The translations under genes and the position numbers were made by a program. The notes beneath the pieces were generated by a model. That model saw only the letters and a list, made by a program, of their open reading frames with translations, was not told the DNA's origin and did not search any database. Below, piece after piece: positions 53,938-62,632 of a DNA stretch of 64,000 nucleotides (positions are counted from its first letter, which is position 1; every line of letters begins with the position of its first letter). The DNA lies in assembly GCA_019455065.1 (NCBI GenBank), contig JACFNC010000002.1, forward strand, positions 271,544 to 335,543. The letters run 5' to 3'. This DNA comes from Rhodospirillales bacterium (GTDB lineage: Bacteria > Pseudomonadota > Alphaproteobacteria > Rhodospirillales > Magnetospirillaceae).

Positions 53938-56679
53938 ATGAAAGCGATACGATCAAACGATGCGAAATGGGTGCCGACGTATTGCTACAACTGCGTCGCC
54001 GGGCCGGATCTGCTGACCGTGAAGGTCGAGAACGGGGTCGCCACCCAGGTGCGCCCCAACTTCGCCGCCGAGGGCGTGCATCCGGCGGCCGGACGGGTCT
54101 GCGTCAAGGCCTTCGGCCTCGTTCAGAAGACCTACAACCCGAACCGCATCCTGACGCCGATGCGGCGGACCAACCCCAACAAGGGCCGCGACCAGGATCC
54201 GGGCTGGACCCCGATCTCCTGGGACGAGGCGCTCGACGAGATCACCGCGCGCCTTAAGGACATTCGCGCCCGCGGCCTGATCGACGAGGGCGGCTATCCC
54301 CGGGTCGCCGCGACCTTCGGCCACGGCGGCACGCCCGCGCACTACATGGGCACGCTACCCGCCTTCCTGTCGGCCTGGGGGCCGATCGACTTCTCGTTCG
54401 GCTCGGGCCAGGGCGTGAAGTGCACTCATTCCGAGCACCTCTACGGCGAATACTGGCACCGCGCCTTCACCGTCGCCGCCGACACCGTCAACACCAAGTA
54501 CATCGTCTCCTTCGGCAGCAACGTCGAGGTCACCGGCGGGGTGTGCGCGGTGTGGCGCCATGCCGACGCCCGCGACCGCGGCATCAAGCGCGTCCAGGTG
54601 GAGCCGCACCTGTCGGTGACCGGAGCGGCCTCGGCCGAATGGGTTCCGATCAAGCCCAAGACCGACCCCGCCTTCCTGTTCGCGATGATCAACGTGCTGC
54701 TGCACGAACACCCGCGCGAGGCCCTGGACGTCGCCTTCCTGCGCGACCGCACCGCATCGCCCTATCTGGTCGGTCCCGGCGGCTTCTATCTGCGCGACCC
54801 CGCGAGCGGCAAGCCACTGATGTGGGACACGCGAAAGGGCGCCCCCGTTCCCTTCGACGCCGACGGCGCCGTGCCCGCCCTGGAGGGCCGCTTCAACGTC
54901 GCCGAGGCAATCGAGCACGGCCCGGACGGCGCGGTCATTCCGCACCAAGCCGTCGAGGGCACCACCGCCTTCACCCTGACCGCCGAAGAGATGCGCGGCT
55001 ACACCCCCGAATGGGCGTCCGGTGTTTGCGACGTGGCCGCCGAGACCATCCGCCGCGTCGCCAACGAGTACCTGGAAAACGCCAGTATCGGCGCCACGGT
55101 CGAGGTCGACGGCCAGACCCTGCCCTACCGTCCGGTGGCGGTCACCCTGGGCAAGACGGTGAACAACGGCTGGGGCGCCTATCACGCCTGCTGGGGGCGC
55201 ACCATGCTGGCGACGCTGGTCGGCGCCCTGGAGGTCCCGGGCGGCACCTTGGGAACCACGATCCGACTGAACTACCCACACGAAAATCGTCTGGCGAGCG
55301 TGCGGGTTGGCGAGGACGGCTTCATGGCGGCCTCGCTCAACCCGACCGACCGGGAGCACTGGCTGGGCAAGCCGTCCGGCCGCAACGCGCACCGGACCCT
55401 GGTGCCCCTGGTCGGCAATTCATCGTGGAGCCAGGCTCTGGGGCCGACGCATCTGGCGTGGATGTTCCTGCGCGATGCGCCCGAGGGCTGGCCCCGGCCG
55501 ACCTTCCCCGAGTTGTGGTTCTTCTACCGCACCAATCCGGCGATCGCGTTCTGGGACACCCGCCAGCTCAGCGACATCATGGCGCAGATGCCGTTCGTCG
55601 TGGCCTTCGCCTACACGCAGGACGAAACCAATTACATGGCCGACATCCTGCTGCCGGACGCCACAGACCTGGAAAGCACCCAGCTCATCCGCATGGGCGG
55701 CACCAAATTCGTCGAACAGCATTGGGAGCATCAGGGCGTGGCCCTGCGCTTCCCGGCCGTGGAACCGGAGGGCGAGGCCCGCGACCTCACCTGGATCGCC
55801 GGCGAACTGGCGCGCCGCTGCGGCCTGCAGGACCGCTACAACCGCGCCCTCAACCGCGGTGCCGGCTGCATGCCGTTGAAGGGCGAGAAGTTCGACTTCT
55901 CGCTGGCGGAAGACCGGGAATATGCGGTCGACGAGATCTGGGACCGTGTCTGCAAGGCCGCCACCGCCGCTTTCTCCGACGGAACCGAGGTGCATGGCCT
56001 GGACTGGTTCAAGGAGAACGGCTTTTTCGTCGTGCCGTTCAAGCGGATCGACTGGTACCTGACGCCGACGATGATCGAGAAAGGGCTGCGCTACGAGTTG
56101 CCCTATCAGGAACGCCTCTTCCGCGTCGGCAAGGAGCTGACGACACGAATGCGGGAGGCCGGTCACCATTGGTGGGACGGCCAGCTCGAGGAGTACGAAC
56201 CGATCCCCCGCTGGCATGACTTTCCCGGCATGTGGACCAAGACTCTGGCCAAGATGGGGGGCGATCCGGCCGACTTCCCGCTGTGGGGCATCACCACCAA
56301 GGTCATGCAGTACACGACGGGCAACAACGCCGCCATCCAGCTCATGCATGAGGTCGCCGGCAACGTGCGCGGCGTGGGGCGCGTCATGCTGCATACCGGT
56401 ACGGCCCGGAAGCTGGGCATCCGCCGCGGCGATCTCGTCGAGGTGCGCTCCATCACGGGCGTCACCCGCGGCGAGGCCGAGCCGGTCGAGGGGATTCGCC
56501 CGGATACCGTGGTCATTCCCGGGCAGTTCGACCACTGGGCGACGCCCTACGCCCGGGACCTCGGCTACCCCAGCCTCAACACGGTGGCGCCGCTTTCGCT
56601 GGATCTGACCGACTCGACGGGCTCGGGGGCCGACGTCGTCCTGGTGTCGGTCCGCAAGATCGGGGAGGCCGCGCAATGA
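53938..56679 (+). CDS. padB: Molybdopterin oxidoreductase, PadB-like (phenylacetyl-CoA:acceptor oxidoreductase type)
   Basis: A 913-residue DMSO reductase-family catalytic subunit with bis-MGD cofactor. N-terminal Fe-S domain: C16 and C19 (TYCYNC) and C55 (GRVCVKAFG); the usual fourth Cys is missing, with Asp24 nearby. GWTPISWDEALDEI, PELWFFYRTNPAI, ADILLPDATDLEST and the C-terminal dinucleotide domain (GIRRGDLVEVRSI) follow. No Tat signal is seen, so it acts on the cytoplasmic side, as expected for a CoA substrate. The ATG at 53938 follows GAGGGAGG. Other substrates are possible. Confidence 0.72.
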   Translation: MKAIRSNDAKWVPTYCYNCVAGPDLLTVKVENGVATQVRPNFAAEGVHPAAGRVCVKAFGLVQKTYNPNRILTPMRRTNPNKGRDQDPGWTPISWDEALDEITARLKDIRARGLIDEGGYPRVAATFGHGGTPAHYMGTLPAFLSAWGPIDFSFGSGQGVKCTHSEHLYGEYWHRAFTVAADTVNTKYIVSFGSNVEVTGGVCAVWRHADARDRGIKRVQVEPHLSVTGAASAEWVPIKPKTDPAFLFAMINVLLHEHPREALDVAFLRDRTASPYLVGPGGFYLRDPASGKPLMWDTRKGAPVPFDADGAVPALEGRFNVAEAIEHGPDGAVIPHQAVEGTTAFTLTAEEMRGYTPEWASGVCDVAAETIRRVANEYLENASIGATVEVDGQTLPYRPVAVTLGKTVNNGWGAYHACWGRTMLATLVGALEVPGGTLGTTIRLNYPHENRLASVRVGEDGFMAASLNPTDREHWLGKPSGRNAHRTLVPLVGNSSWSQALGPTHLAWMFLRDAPEGWPRPTFPELWFFYRTNPAIAFWDTRQLSDIMAQMPFVVAFAYTQDETNYMADILLPDATDLESTQLIRMGGTKFVEQHWEHQGVALRFPAVEPEGEARDLTWIAGELARRCGLQDRYNRALNRGAGCMPLKGEKFDFSLAEDREYAVDEIWDRVCKAATAAFSDGTEVHGLDWFKENGFFVVPFKRIDWYLTPTMIEKGLRYELPYQERLFRVGKELTTRMREAGHHWWDGQLEEYEPIPRWHDFPGMWTKTLAKMGGDPADFPLWGITTKVMQYTTGNNAAIQLMHEVAGNVRGVGRVMLHTGTARKLGIRRGDLVEVRSITGVTRGEAEPVEGIRPDTVVIPGQFDHWATPYARDLGYPSLNTVAPLSLDLTDSTGSGADVVLVSVRKIGEAAQ

Positions 56680-57335
56680 CCCGCTACGTGATGGTGGCCG
56701 ACCTCCGGCGTTGTGTCGGCTGCCAGACCTGCACCGCCGCCTGCAAGCACGCCAACGCCACCCCGCCGGGCGTGATGTGGCGCAAGGTCGTCGACATCGA
56801 GGTGGGCAGCTATCCCGACGTGCAGCGCGTGTTCGTGCCCACCGGATGCCAGCATTGCGACGATCCGCCCTGCGTCTCGGTCTGCCCGTCGACGGCCTCG
56901 GCCAAGCGCGCCGACGGCTTCGTCACCATCGACTACGACATCTGCATCGGCTGCGGCTACTGCATGACCGCCTGCCCCTACGAGGCCCGCTACAAGGTCG
57001 ACGAGGCCGCCTGGGCCTACGGCGACAAGGCGATGCGCCACGAGGCCATGCGTTTCGACGAGCGCAAGGTGGGCGTTGCCCAGAAATGCACCTTCTGCGT
57101 CGACACCGTCGATGCCGGCTTGGCCCAAGGCCTGACCCCGGGGGTCGATCCCGACGCCACGCCGGCCTGCGTGAACTCGTGCATCAGCCGCGCGATGACC
57201 TTCGGCGATCTCGACGACCCGGACAGCAACGTATCCAAGCTGCTGCGGGAAAACCGCCATTTCCGGATGCACGAGGACGCCGGAACGGGACCGGGCTTCT
57301 ACTATCTGTGGGACAGGGAGGAGCTGCCGCTGTGA
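56676..57335 (+). CDS. padC: Four-cluster ferredoxin-type subunit, PadC-like
   Basis: Electron-transfer subunit (219 residues) with four 4Fe-4S binding groups: CVGCQTCTAACK, CQHCDDPPCVSVCP, CIGCGYCMTACPYEA and CTFCVDTVDAG with a later CVNSC. It is of the DmsB/NrfC/PhsB type and would pass electrons from the Mo subunit to the membrane anchor. ATGA overlap with the upstream gene and GTGA with the downstream gene. Confidence 0.85.
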   Translation: MTRYVMVADLRRCVGCQTCTAACKHANATPPGVMWRKVVDIEVGSYPDVQRVFVPTGCQHCDDPPCVSVCPSTASAKRADGFVTIDYDICIGCGYCMTACPYEARYKVDEAAWAYGDKAMRHEAMRFDERKVGVAQKCTFCVDTVDAGLAQGLTPGVDPDATPACVNSCISRAMTFGDLDDPDSNVSKLLRENRHFRMHEDAGTGPGFYYLWDREELPL

Positions 57336-58225
57336 GACCGACAGTCGTTTCCGGACCGTGGCCGCGCCTGCAACGCGCCTGGGACATCCGCGCCGCCTGC
57401 AATTTCATCGGCGGCGGCACCGGCACGGGATTGATCCTTCTCGCCCTGGCCGCCGCGCTCGGCGGCGCCGACTGGCTGCCCGCCCTGCTGCTGGGCCTGC
57501 TGTTCGTCGGCTTCGGCCTGACCATGGTTCTGTTCGAAATTGGCCGTCCCTGGCGGGCCCTGAACGTCTTCCTGCATCCGCAGACCTCGTGGATGACGCG
57601 CGAGGGCGTCCTCGCCCTGCCGCTGTTCGGTGCCGGCGTCGCGGCGGCCGCCGCGGAATGGTTGGGCTGGCACGGGGCCGCCTTGGCGGGGCTGTCGGTC
57701 GCGGCGGTATCGGCGGCCGGTTTCCTTTACTGCCAGGCGCGCATCTTGCGCGCCGCGCGCGGCATTCCCTCGTGGCGCGAGCCGGCGCTCACACCCTACA
57801 TCCTGGTCTCCGGCCTGACCGAAGGCGCCGGGCTGCTGGCCGTTGTCCACGCCGGCGCCCCTTGGGCGAGCGTCGTTTTGCTCGCCTTGCTCCTCGTCCG
57901 GGCTGGCGTCTGGCACCACTACCGCGAGACGCTCGCCCGGCGCGGCGCGCCGGCGGCCACCCTCGAGGTGCTGGGCCGCCTGACGCCGCGTTTGCTGGCA
58001 GTCGGACACGCTGCGCCGGCCGGGCTCCTGGTAGCCGCGCTGACGCTGCAATGGCCGCCGCTCGCGGTCGCAGCCGGCCTGGTCGCCGCCGGCTGCGGTT
58101 GGCGCGCCAAGCTGGTGCTGATCACCCGCGCCGCACAGACCCAAGGCTTCGCCATCCCCCGCACCCCCATCCGCGGTCGCGGAACCAGCCGCACGGCGGC
58201 CAAGCCGGGCTGGTCGTCGCAGTAA
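57332..58225 (+). CDS. padD: DmsC-type membrane anchor subunit, PadD-like
   Basis: Integral membrane protein (297 residues, about eight helices) of the DmsC/NrfD-like class that hands electrons to quinone. RAACNFIGGGTGTGLILLAL, FGLTMVLFEIGRPWRALNVF, TSWMTREGVLALPLFG and PYILVSGLTEGAGLLAV are typical. It starts at GTG overlapping the padC stop. With the two genes before it, it forms a membrane-bound three-subunit enzyme. Confidence 0.82.
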   Translation: MRPTVVSGPWPRLQRAWDIRAACNFIGGGTGTGLILLALAAALGGADWLPALLLGLLFVGFGLTMVLFEIGRPWRALNVFLHPQTSWMTREGVLALPLFGAGVAAAAAEWLGWHGAALAGLSVAAVSAAGFLYCQARILRAARGIPSWREPALTPYILVSGLTEGAGLLAVVHAGAPWASVVLLALLLVRAGVWHHYRETLARRGAPAATLEVLGRLTPRLLAVGHAAPAGLLVAALTLQWPPLAVAAGLVAAGCGWRAKLVLITRAAQTQGFAIPRTPIRGRGTSRTAAKPGWSSQ

Positions 58226-58312
58226 GCACCACGCATCGGTGCGCGGCCCGCCGGAACCGGCCGGCCGGCCGGCTGTTGTTCCTTGGAGACAGACCAGGGA
58301 GAACAGCCCTCC

Positions 58313-59098
58313 ATGCCGTCCCCTTCCATTGTCCGGCCGCGCCGCGGGTTCTCCCGCTCCGCGGCCCTTGCGCTCTTGCTGGCGGCGTCGTCCTGCGGCG
58401 GCGGGCAGACCGGCATCGGCCTCGACCTCGTCCCGCCGCAGCAGGTCGAGGCGATGGGAATGGAGGCGTGGCAGACCATCCGCGCCGAAACGCCCCCGTC
58501 CCGCAACGGCGACTATCAGCGCCGCGCCCGGGACGTCGCCAACCGGGTCATCGCGGGCGCCGGCGGCAATCCCGCCGAGTGGGAGGTGCTGGTGTTCGAG
58601 GGTGAGGAGGTCAACGCCTTCGCCCTGCCCGGAAAAAAGATCGGCGTCTACGAGGGCATGATGCGCACGGCCCGCGGCGACGACGCGCTGGCCACGGTGA
58701 TCGCCCATGAGGTGGCGCACAACGTGGCGGCACATCCGGCCGAACGGCTGAGTTCGCAGGTGGCCGCGGAAGCCGGGCTGAACATCGCCGGGGCGCTTCT
58801 GGGATCGGCCGGGATCGCGCAATCACGCGCCATCGCCGGCATTCTGGGCGCGGGCGTGCAGTACGGGGTACTGCTGCCCTATTCCCGCAATCAGGAACTG
58901 GAAGCGGACCGTCTGGGGCTGCGCTACATGGCCCAGGCCGGCTATGATCCACGCGCCGCGATCGCCTTCTGGCAGGACATGCAGCGCGCCGGCGGACCCC
59001 GACCGCCGACCTTCCTGTCGACGCACCCGGCACCGGACCAACGCATCGAGCAAATTCAGGCGTTGATTCCCGAGGTGATGGCCGCTTATCCGCGTTAG
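58313..59098 (+). CDS. M48-family metalloprotease, predicted lipoprotein
   Basis: A 261-residue zinc peptidase. Signal peptide ends in the lipobox LAASSC (C28). The HEVAH zinc motif is at 132-136 (IAHEVAHNVAAH), and the third ligand Glu is in NQELEADRLGLRYMAQAGYD. C-terminal STHPAPDQRIEQI is typical of LoiP/BepA-like proteins, which act on outer-membrane proteins. A TTG start ten codons upstream is possible. The last bases overlap the end of the convergent GMC gene. Confidence 0.88.
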   Translation: MPSPSIVRPRRGFSRSAALALLLAASSCGGGQTGIGLDLVPPQQVEAMGMEAWQTIRAETPPSRNGDYQRRARDVANRVIAGAGGNPAEWEVLVFEGEEVNAFALPGKKIGVYEGMMRTARGDDALATVIAHEVAHNVAAHPAERLSSQVAAEAGLNIAGALLGSAGIAQSRAIAGILGAGVQYGVLLPYSRNQELEADRLGLRYMAQAGYDPRAAIAFWQDMQRAGGPRPPTFLSTHPAPDQRIEQIQALIPEVMAAYPR

Positions 59099-60699
59099 GC
59101 GTCGGCCCGGATCATGTCGGCGGCCTTCTCGCCGATCATGATGACGGGGGCATTGGTATTGCCGCCGATGAGGGTGGGCATGATCGAGGCGTCCACCACC
59201 CGCAGCCCGTCGATGCCGCGCACGCGCAGCCGGGCATCGACGACCGCGAGCGGATCGGTCTCGGGGCCCATCCTGCAGGTGCCGACCGGGTGGTAGATGG
59301 TGTCGGCGCGGCTGCGGATGGCGTCGCGCACCGCCTCCTCGTCGGCCGGATCGACGGGATGCAGCGCCCTGCCGCGGTAGGGATCGAAGGCGGGCGCCGC
59401 CAGTATCTGGTGCTGCAGGCGAAAGCCCCGCACCATGCCCGCCATGTCCTCCTCCTCGCCCAGGAAGTTGGGGTCGATCAGGGGCGCGGCCCGCGGATCG
59501 GCGGTGGCGAGTGTGACGCTGCCGCGGCTCTTGGGACGCAACAAGGTGACGTGGCAACTGTAGCCATGGCCGAGATGGAGCTTGCGGTTATGGTCGTCGA
59601 CGATGCCGACGACGAAATGCAGTTGCAGGTCGGGTACATCGAGGCCGGGCATGCTGCAGAGGAAGGCCCCGGCCTCGGCATAGTTGGTGGTGATGAAGCC
59701 GGTGCGGCTCCGGCGCCACTCGAGGGCGGCGCGCAGGACGCGCACGGCCCCGGGCAGGGAGTAGCCGAAGGTTTCGGTGTCCGGGCGAGTGCGGTAGCTG
59801 TGGATGTAGTCGGGGTGGTCCTGGAGATTGCCGCCGACGCCGGGCAGGTCATGCACGACCTCGAGTCCGTGCCGCCTCAACGCCTCGGCCGGGCCGATGC
59901 CGGACAGCAGGAGGAGTTGCGGCGACCCGAAGGCGCCGGCGCTGACGACCACCTCGCGCCGCGCCCGCACCTCGCGCTCCTCGCCACCGACCCGGTAGCG
60001 CACGCCGACCGCGCGCCGGCCCTCGAACAACAGGCGGGAGGCGGCGGCGCGGGTGACGACAGCAAGATTGGGGCGGCCGAGATTGGGGGTTAGGTATGCT
60101 CTCGCGGCGCTGCAGCGCTCGCCGTCGCGGTGGGTGACTTGGAACCGGCCGGCCCCGAACTGCCGCTCGCCGTTGAAATCGGGGTTGTGCGGGATCTGAA
60201 GCTGGCCGGCGGCGGCGATGAACACCTCGTCCATGGCGCTGGGGCTGCGCAGCTCCGCCACGTTCAAAGGGCCGCCGACGCCGTGATAGGGGTCGTCGGT
60301 ATGCGTCTCGTTGTTCTCGGCTTTCCTGAAATAAGGAAGCACTTCCTCGTAGGCCCAGCCGGGATTGCCAAGGCTGGCCCAATGATCGTAGTCCCGCCGG
60401 TGGCCGCGGGTGTAGATCATGGCGTTGATGGAACTGCTGCCGCCCAGGGTCTTGCCGCGCGGCTGGTAGCCGCGGCGGCCGTTCAGCCCCGTTTGCGGGA
60501 CCGTCTCGTAGGCCCAGTTGCACAGACGGGTGGGCAGAATGGCGGCAATGCCGGCGGGCGCGTGGATGAGCACGCTGCGGTCGGGTCCGCCGGCCTCGAG
60601 CAGGCAAACGGTGGCCCCGGGGTCTTCGGACAGCCGGGCAGCAACCACGCAACCGGCCGAACCGCCGCCCACGATCACGTAATCGAAGACGTCCCCCAT
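59095..60699 (-). CDS. GMC-family FAD oxidoreductase (choline dehydrogenase-like)
   Basis: A 534-residue glucose-methanol-choline oxidoreductase. FAD loop VIVGGGSAGCVVAARLSED, GMC signature GKTLGGSSSINAMIYTRGH, second signature GAFGSPQLLLLSGIGP, and the active-site His in HPVGTCRMG are all present. It resembles choline or alcohol dehydrogenases (BetA, AlkJ); the substrate is uncertain. It is downstream of the aldehyde dehydrogenase gene on the same strand, so an alcohol-aldehyde-acid pair is plausible. Confidence 0.9.
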   Translation of the reverse strand: MGDVFDYVIVGGGSAGCVVAARLSEDPGATVCLLEAGGPDRSVLIHAPAGIAAILPTRLCNWAYETVPQTGLNGRRGYQPRGKTLGGSSSINAMIYTRGHRRDYDHWASLGNPGWAYEEVLPYFRKAENNETHTDDPYHGVGGPLNVAELRSPSAMDEVFIAAAGQLQIPHNPDFNGERQFGAGRFQVTHRDGERCSAARAYLTPNLGRPNLAVVTRAAASRLLFEGRRAVGVRYRVGGEEREVRARREVVVSAGAFGSPQLLLLSGIGPAEALRRHGLEVVHDLPGVGGNLQDHPDYIHSYRTRPDTETFGYSLPGAVRVLRAALEWRRSRTGFITTNYAEAGAFLCSMPGLDVPDLQLHFVVGIVDDHNRKLHLGHGYSCHVTLLRPKSRGSVTLATADPRAAPLIDPNFLGEEEDMAGMVRGFRLQHQILAAPAFDPYRGRALHPVDPADEEAVRDAIRSRADTIYHPVGTCRMGPETDPLAVVDARLRVRGIDGLRVVDASIMPTLIGGNTNAPVIMIGEKAADMIRADA

Positions 60700-60728
60700 C
60701 CCCTCCCCTCCGTGGCCGCCCTTGGACG

Positions 60729-62156
60729 CTAAATGAGTTTCCGCAGCAGCCGCCCCGCCATGTCGCTGAGCCAGCCGTAGGGCGGATAAAGCAGCCCCAT
60801 GCCGTTCAGCCGCGACTGGTAGAACACCGGTTTCAGCTGCGAAAAGGTGTCGAAGCCCGCCTGTCCGTGATAGGCGCCCATGCCGCTCGCCCCCACGCCG
60901 CCGAACGGCAGCGTGTCGCTGGCCACGTGACAGAGCACGTCGTTGACGGTGACCCCTCCCGAGATGGTCGCTCCGATGATCTCGTCACGTTCCTCGGGCG
61001 CCCGCGCGAACACGTAGAGGGCAAGCGGCCGATCGCGGGAATTCACGTAGGCGATGGCCTCCTCCAGCCGGTCGTAGGCGAGGACCGGGAGGATCGGGCC
61101 GAAGATTTCCTCCCGCATCACCGCCGCCCCGTCCTCCGGCGCCACCACGATCGTGAGCGGCATCTTGCGCGCGTTCGAGGGCGGCTCGCCGGTCGGCCGC
61201 ACCTCGACGAGACGATCGGCCTTCGACCGCGCGTCCTCGACCAAGGCTTGGAGCCGGGTGAAATGAGCATCGCTGACGATGCTGGTGTAGTCGGGATTGG
61301 TCGCCAGCGTGGGATAGAGCCGACGCGCAACCTTTTCAGCGGCGCCGACGAAGGCGTCGACGCGGTTGCGGGGCACCAGGGCGTAGTCGGGCGAGACGCA
61401 GATTTGCCCGGCGTTGAGCATCTTGCCGTAGACGATCTTTTCGGCCGCCGCTTCCAGATCGGCACTCGGAGCCACCACGGCCGGCGACTTGCCGCCCAAC
61501 TCGAGGGTCACCGGCGTAAGGTTCTCCGCCGCCGCACGGGCCACCTGCCGGCCGACCGCGGTGGAGCCGGTAAACAGCAGATGATCGAAGGGCAGGCCGG
61601 CGAACGCGCGCCCCACGTCGGGGCCGCCGAGCACCACGGTCACCTCGGCGGGATCGAAGGCCTCGCCGATCGCCTTGGCCATCAGGGCCGCGGTGCGCGG
61701 GGTCAACTCGCTGGGCTTGAGCATCACCCGGTTGCCGGCGGCGAGGGCCGCCGACAGCCCGGAAAAGGCGAGGTACACCGGGAAGTTCCACGGCGAGATC
61801 ACGCCGACCACCCCGAGCGGCTGGGGAAGCACGCGGCCGTGGCCGGGCCGCAGATGCAGCCGCGTCGGCACGCGGCGGGGCTTCATCCAGCCCTTGAGGC
61901 GCCGGCGTATCTCCTTGACGTCGCCGATGGCGGTAATGATATCGAGCAGCCGTGATTCATGCGGCGAGCGGTGGCCGAAATCCGCGCATATGGCCGCGAC
62001 GAAGTCTTCTTCATAGCGTTCGAGGATCGCCGTCAACCGGTCCAGGCGATCGCAGCGCACCGCGTGGTCGGGCGGGCTCTCCTGCCGCGACGCCCGCCGC
62101 TGCCGCTCGAAGACGGCCCTCAGCTCCGAAAGGGTATCGATGGAACCCTCCATCAT
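60729..62156 (-). CDS. Coniferyl-aldehyde dehydrogenase-like enzyme
   Basis: Aldehyde dehydrogenase (475 residues) of the class lacking the long N-terminal arm. Catalytic Cys in NAGQICVSPDYALVPR, Glu in TLELGGKSPAVV, Asn in SPWNFPVYLAF; the C-terminal end VFYQSRLNGMGLLYPPYG is the hydrophobic tail of the CalB/fatty aldehyde dehydrogenase group. Several ATG starts (62153, 62156, 62174) are in frame; GCGAGG lies before 62156. Coniferyl aldehyde is a plausible but not certain substrate. Confidence 0.82.
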   Translation of the reverse strand: MMEGSIDTLSELRAVFERQRRASRQESPPDHAVRCDRLDRLTAILERYEEDFVAAICADFGHRSPHESRLLDIITAIGDVKEIRRRLKGWMKPRRVPTRLHLRPGHGRVLPQPLGVVGVISPWNFPVYLAFSGLSAALAAGNRVMLKPSELTPRTAALMAKAIGEAFDPAEVTVVLGGPDVGRAFAGLPFDHLLFTGSTAVGRQVARAAAENLTPVTLELGGKSPAVVAPSADLEAAAEKIVYGKMLNAGQICVSPDYALVPRNRVDAFVGAAEKVARRLYPTLATNPDYTSIVSDAHFTRLQALVEDARSKADRLVEVRPTGEPPSNARKMPLTIVVAPEDGAAVMREEIFGPILPVLAYDRLEEAIAYVNSRDRPLALYVFARAPEERDEIIGATISGGVTVNDVLCHVASDTLPFGGVGASGMGAYHGQAGFDTFSQLKPVFYQSRLNGMGLLYPPYGWLSDMAGRLLRKLI

Positions 62157-62230
62157 CCTCGCTGCCACAGCCAACGATGGCCGAGCGTTCCGAACGATAC
62201 CCCTTTGTCGCGCAAGAGGAAACGAGACCC

Positions 62231-62260
62231 TTGCACACCAAACCCGTGCGGGGTTATGGT
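62231..62260 (+). promoter_or_regulatory. Candidate sigma-70-like promoter
   Basis: TTGCAC (62231-62236), 17-base spacing, TTATGG (62254-62259). Transcription would begin near 62267-62270, at or just before an ATG, and meet a hairpin terminator about 100 bases on. The match is by eye. Confidence 0.4.
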
Positions 62261-62269
62261 GCCGCCGTT

Positions 62270-62335
62270 ATGACGCGCTTGGACCGATCCACCTTCAAGC
62301 TTTATTGGCGCCGCTGGTTCATACCGGCGGCCTAG
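62270..62335 (+). CDS. Candidate leaderless 21-residue peptide or small-RNA gene
   Basis: A short frame beginning MTRLDRSTFKLYWRRW and ending FIPAA, basic and aromatic. It begins about 10 bases after the candidate -10 element, so it would be read from a leaderless transcript, and stops 26 bases before the hairpin terminator. If it is not translated, the same unit would give an RNA of roughly 125 bases. No homologue can be claimed. Confidence 0.35.
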   Translation: MTRLDRSTFKLYWRRWFIPAA

Positions 62336-62361
62336 GATCACACCTCGCGTTGTAGATACCG

Positions 62362-62385
62362 AAGCCGCCCTCGCCAAGGCGGCTT
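62362..62385 (+). terminator. Hairpin terminator with T-rich tail
   Basis: AAGCCGCC (62362-62369), eight-base loop, GGCGGCTT (62378-62385), a perfect 8-base stem, followed by TTTCGCATTTTCGTTTCCTTTTTT-like T-rich sequence broken only by a few other bases. Orientation is rightward. Confidence 0.65.
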
Positions 62386-62457
62386 TCGCATTTTCGTTTC
62401 CTTTTTTCCGAAAACTTCGAATGTCCGCCGGCCGGGGCCTTGACCCAGGAGGAAGGG

Positions 62458-62613
62458 ATGTTCGATTTCGACGTCGTCACCGGCCCATCGCAAAGTTCGC
62501 TCCCCGGCAAAGGCGGCGAATCCGCCGGCCACGATGCGCCCGGGAAACAGCCATCCCGTTCCGGCGACAGCCGAAAGCCGCCGGACGGGAAAACGCGCGA
62601 CCGGGCAGACTGA
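62458..62613 (+). CDS. Candidate 51-residue small protein
   Basis: Starts with ATG five bases after a consensus AGGAGG (62447-62452), among the best ribosome sites in the window. The product begins MFDFDVVTGPSQSS and is then polar, Gly/Lys/Pro-rich and likely disordered. It ends 20 bases from the convergent methyltransferase gene. Because the sequence is of low complexity I cannot confirm it as a gene; the ribosome site is the main support. Confidence 0.4.
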   Translation: MFDFDVVTGPSQSSLPGKGGESAGHDAPGKQPSRSGDSRKPPDGKTRDRAD

Positions 62614-62632
62614 GGTGTGCGGAGCGAGTACG

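Larger units (their letters stand above)
62157..62632. other. Intergenic interval of 476 bases
   Basis: No gene longer than 60 codons that looks real. It contains a candidate rightward promoter, a 21-codon reading frame, a hairpin with T-rich tail and a 51-codon frame with a strong ribosome site, each listed separately. The remaining open frames lack start signals. Confidence 0.6.
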
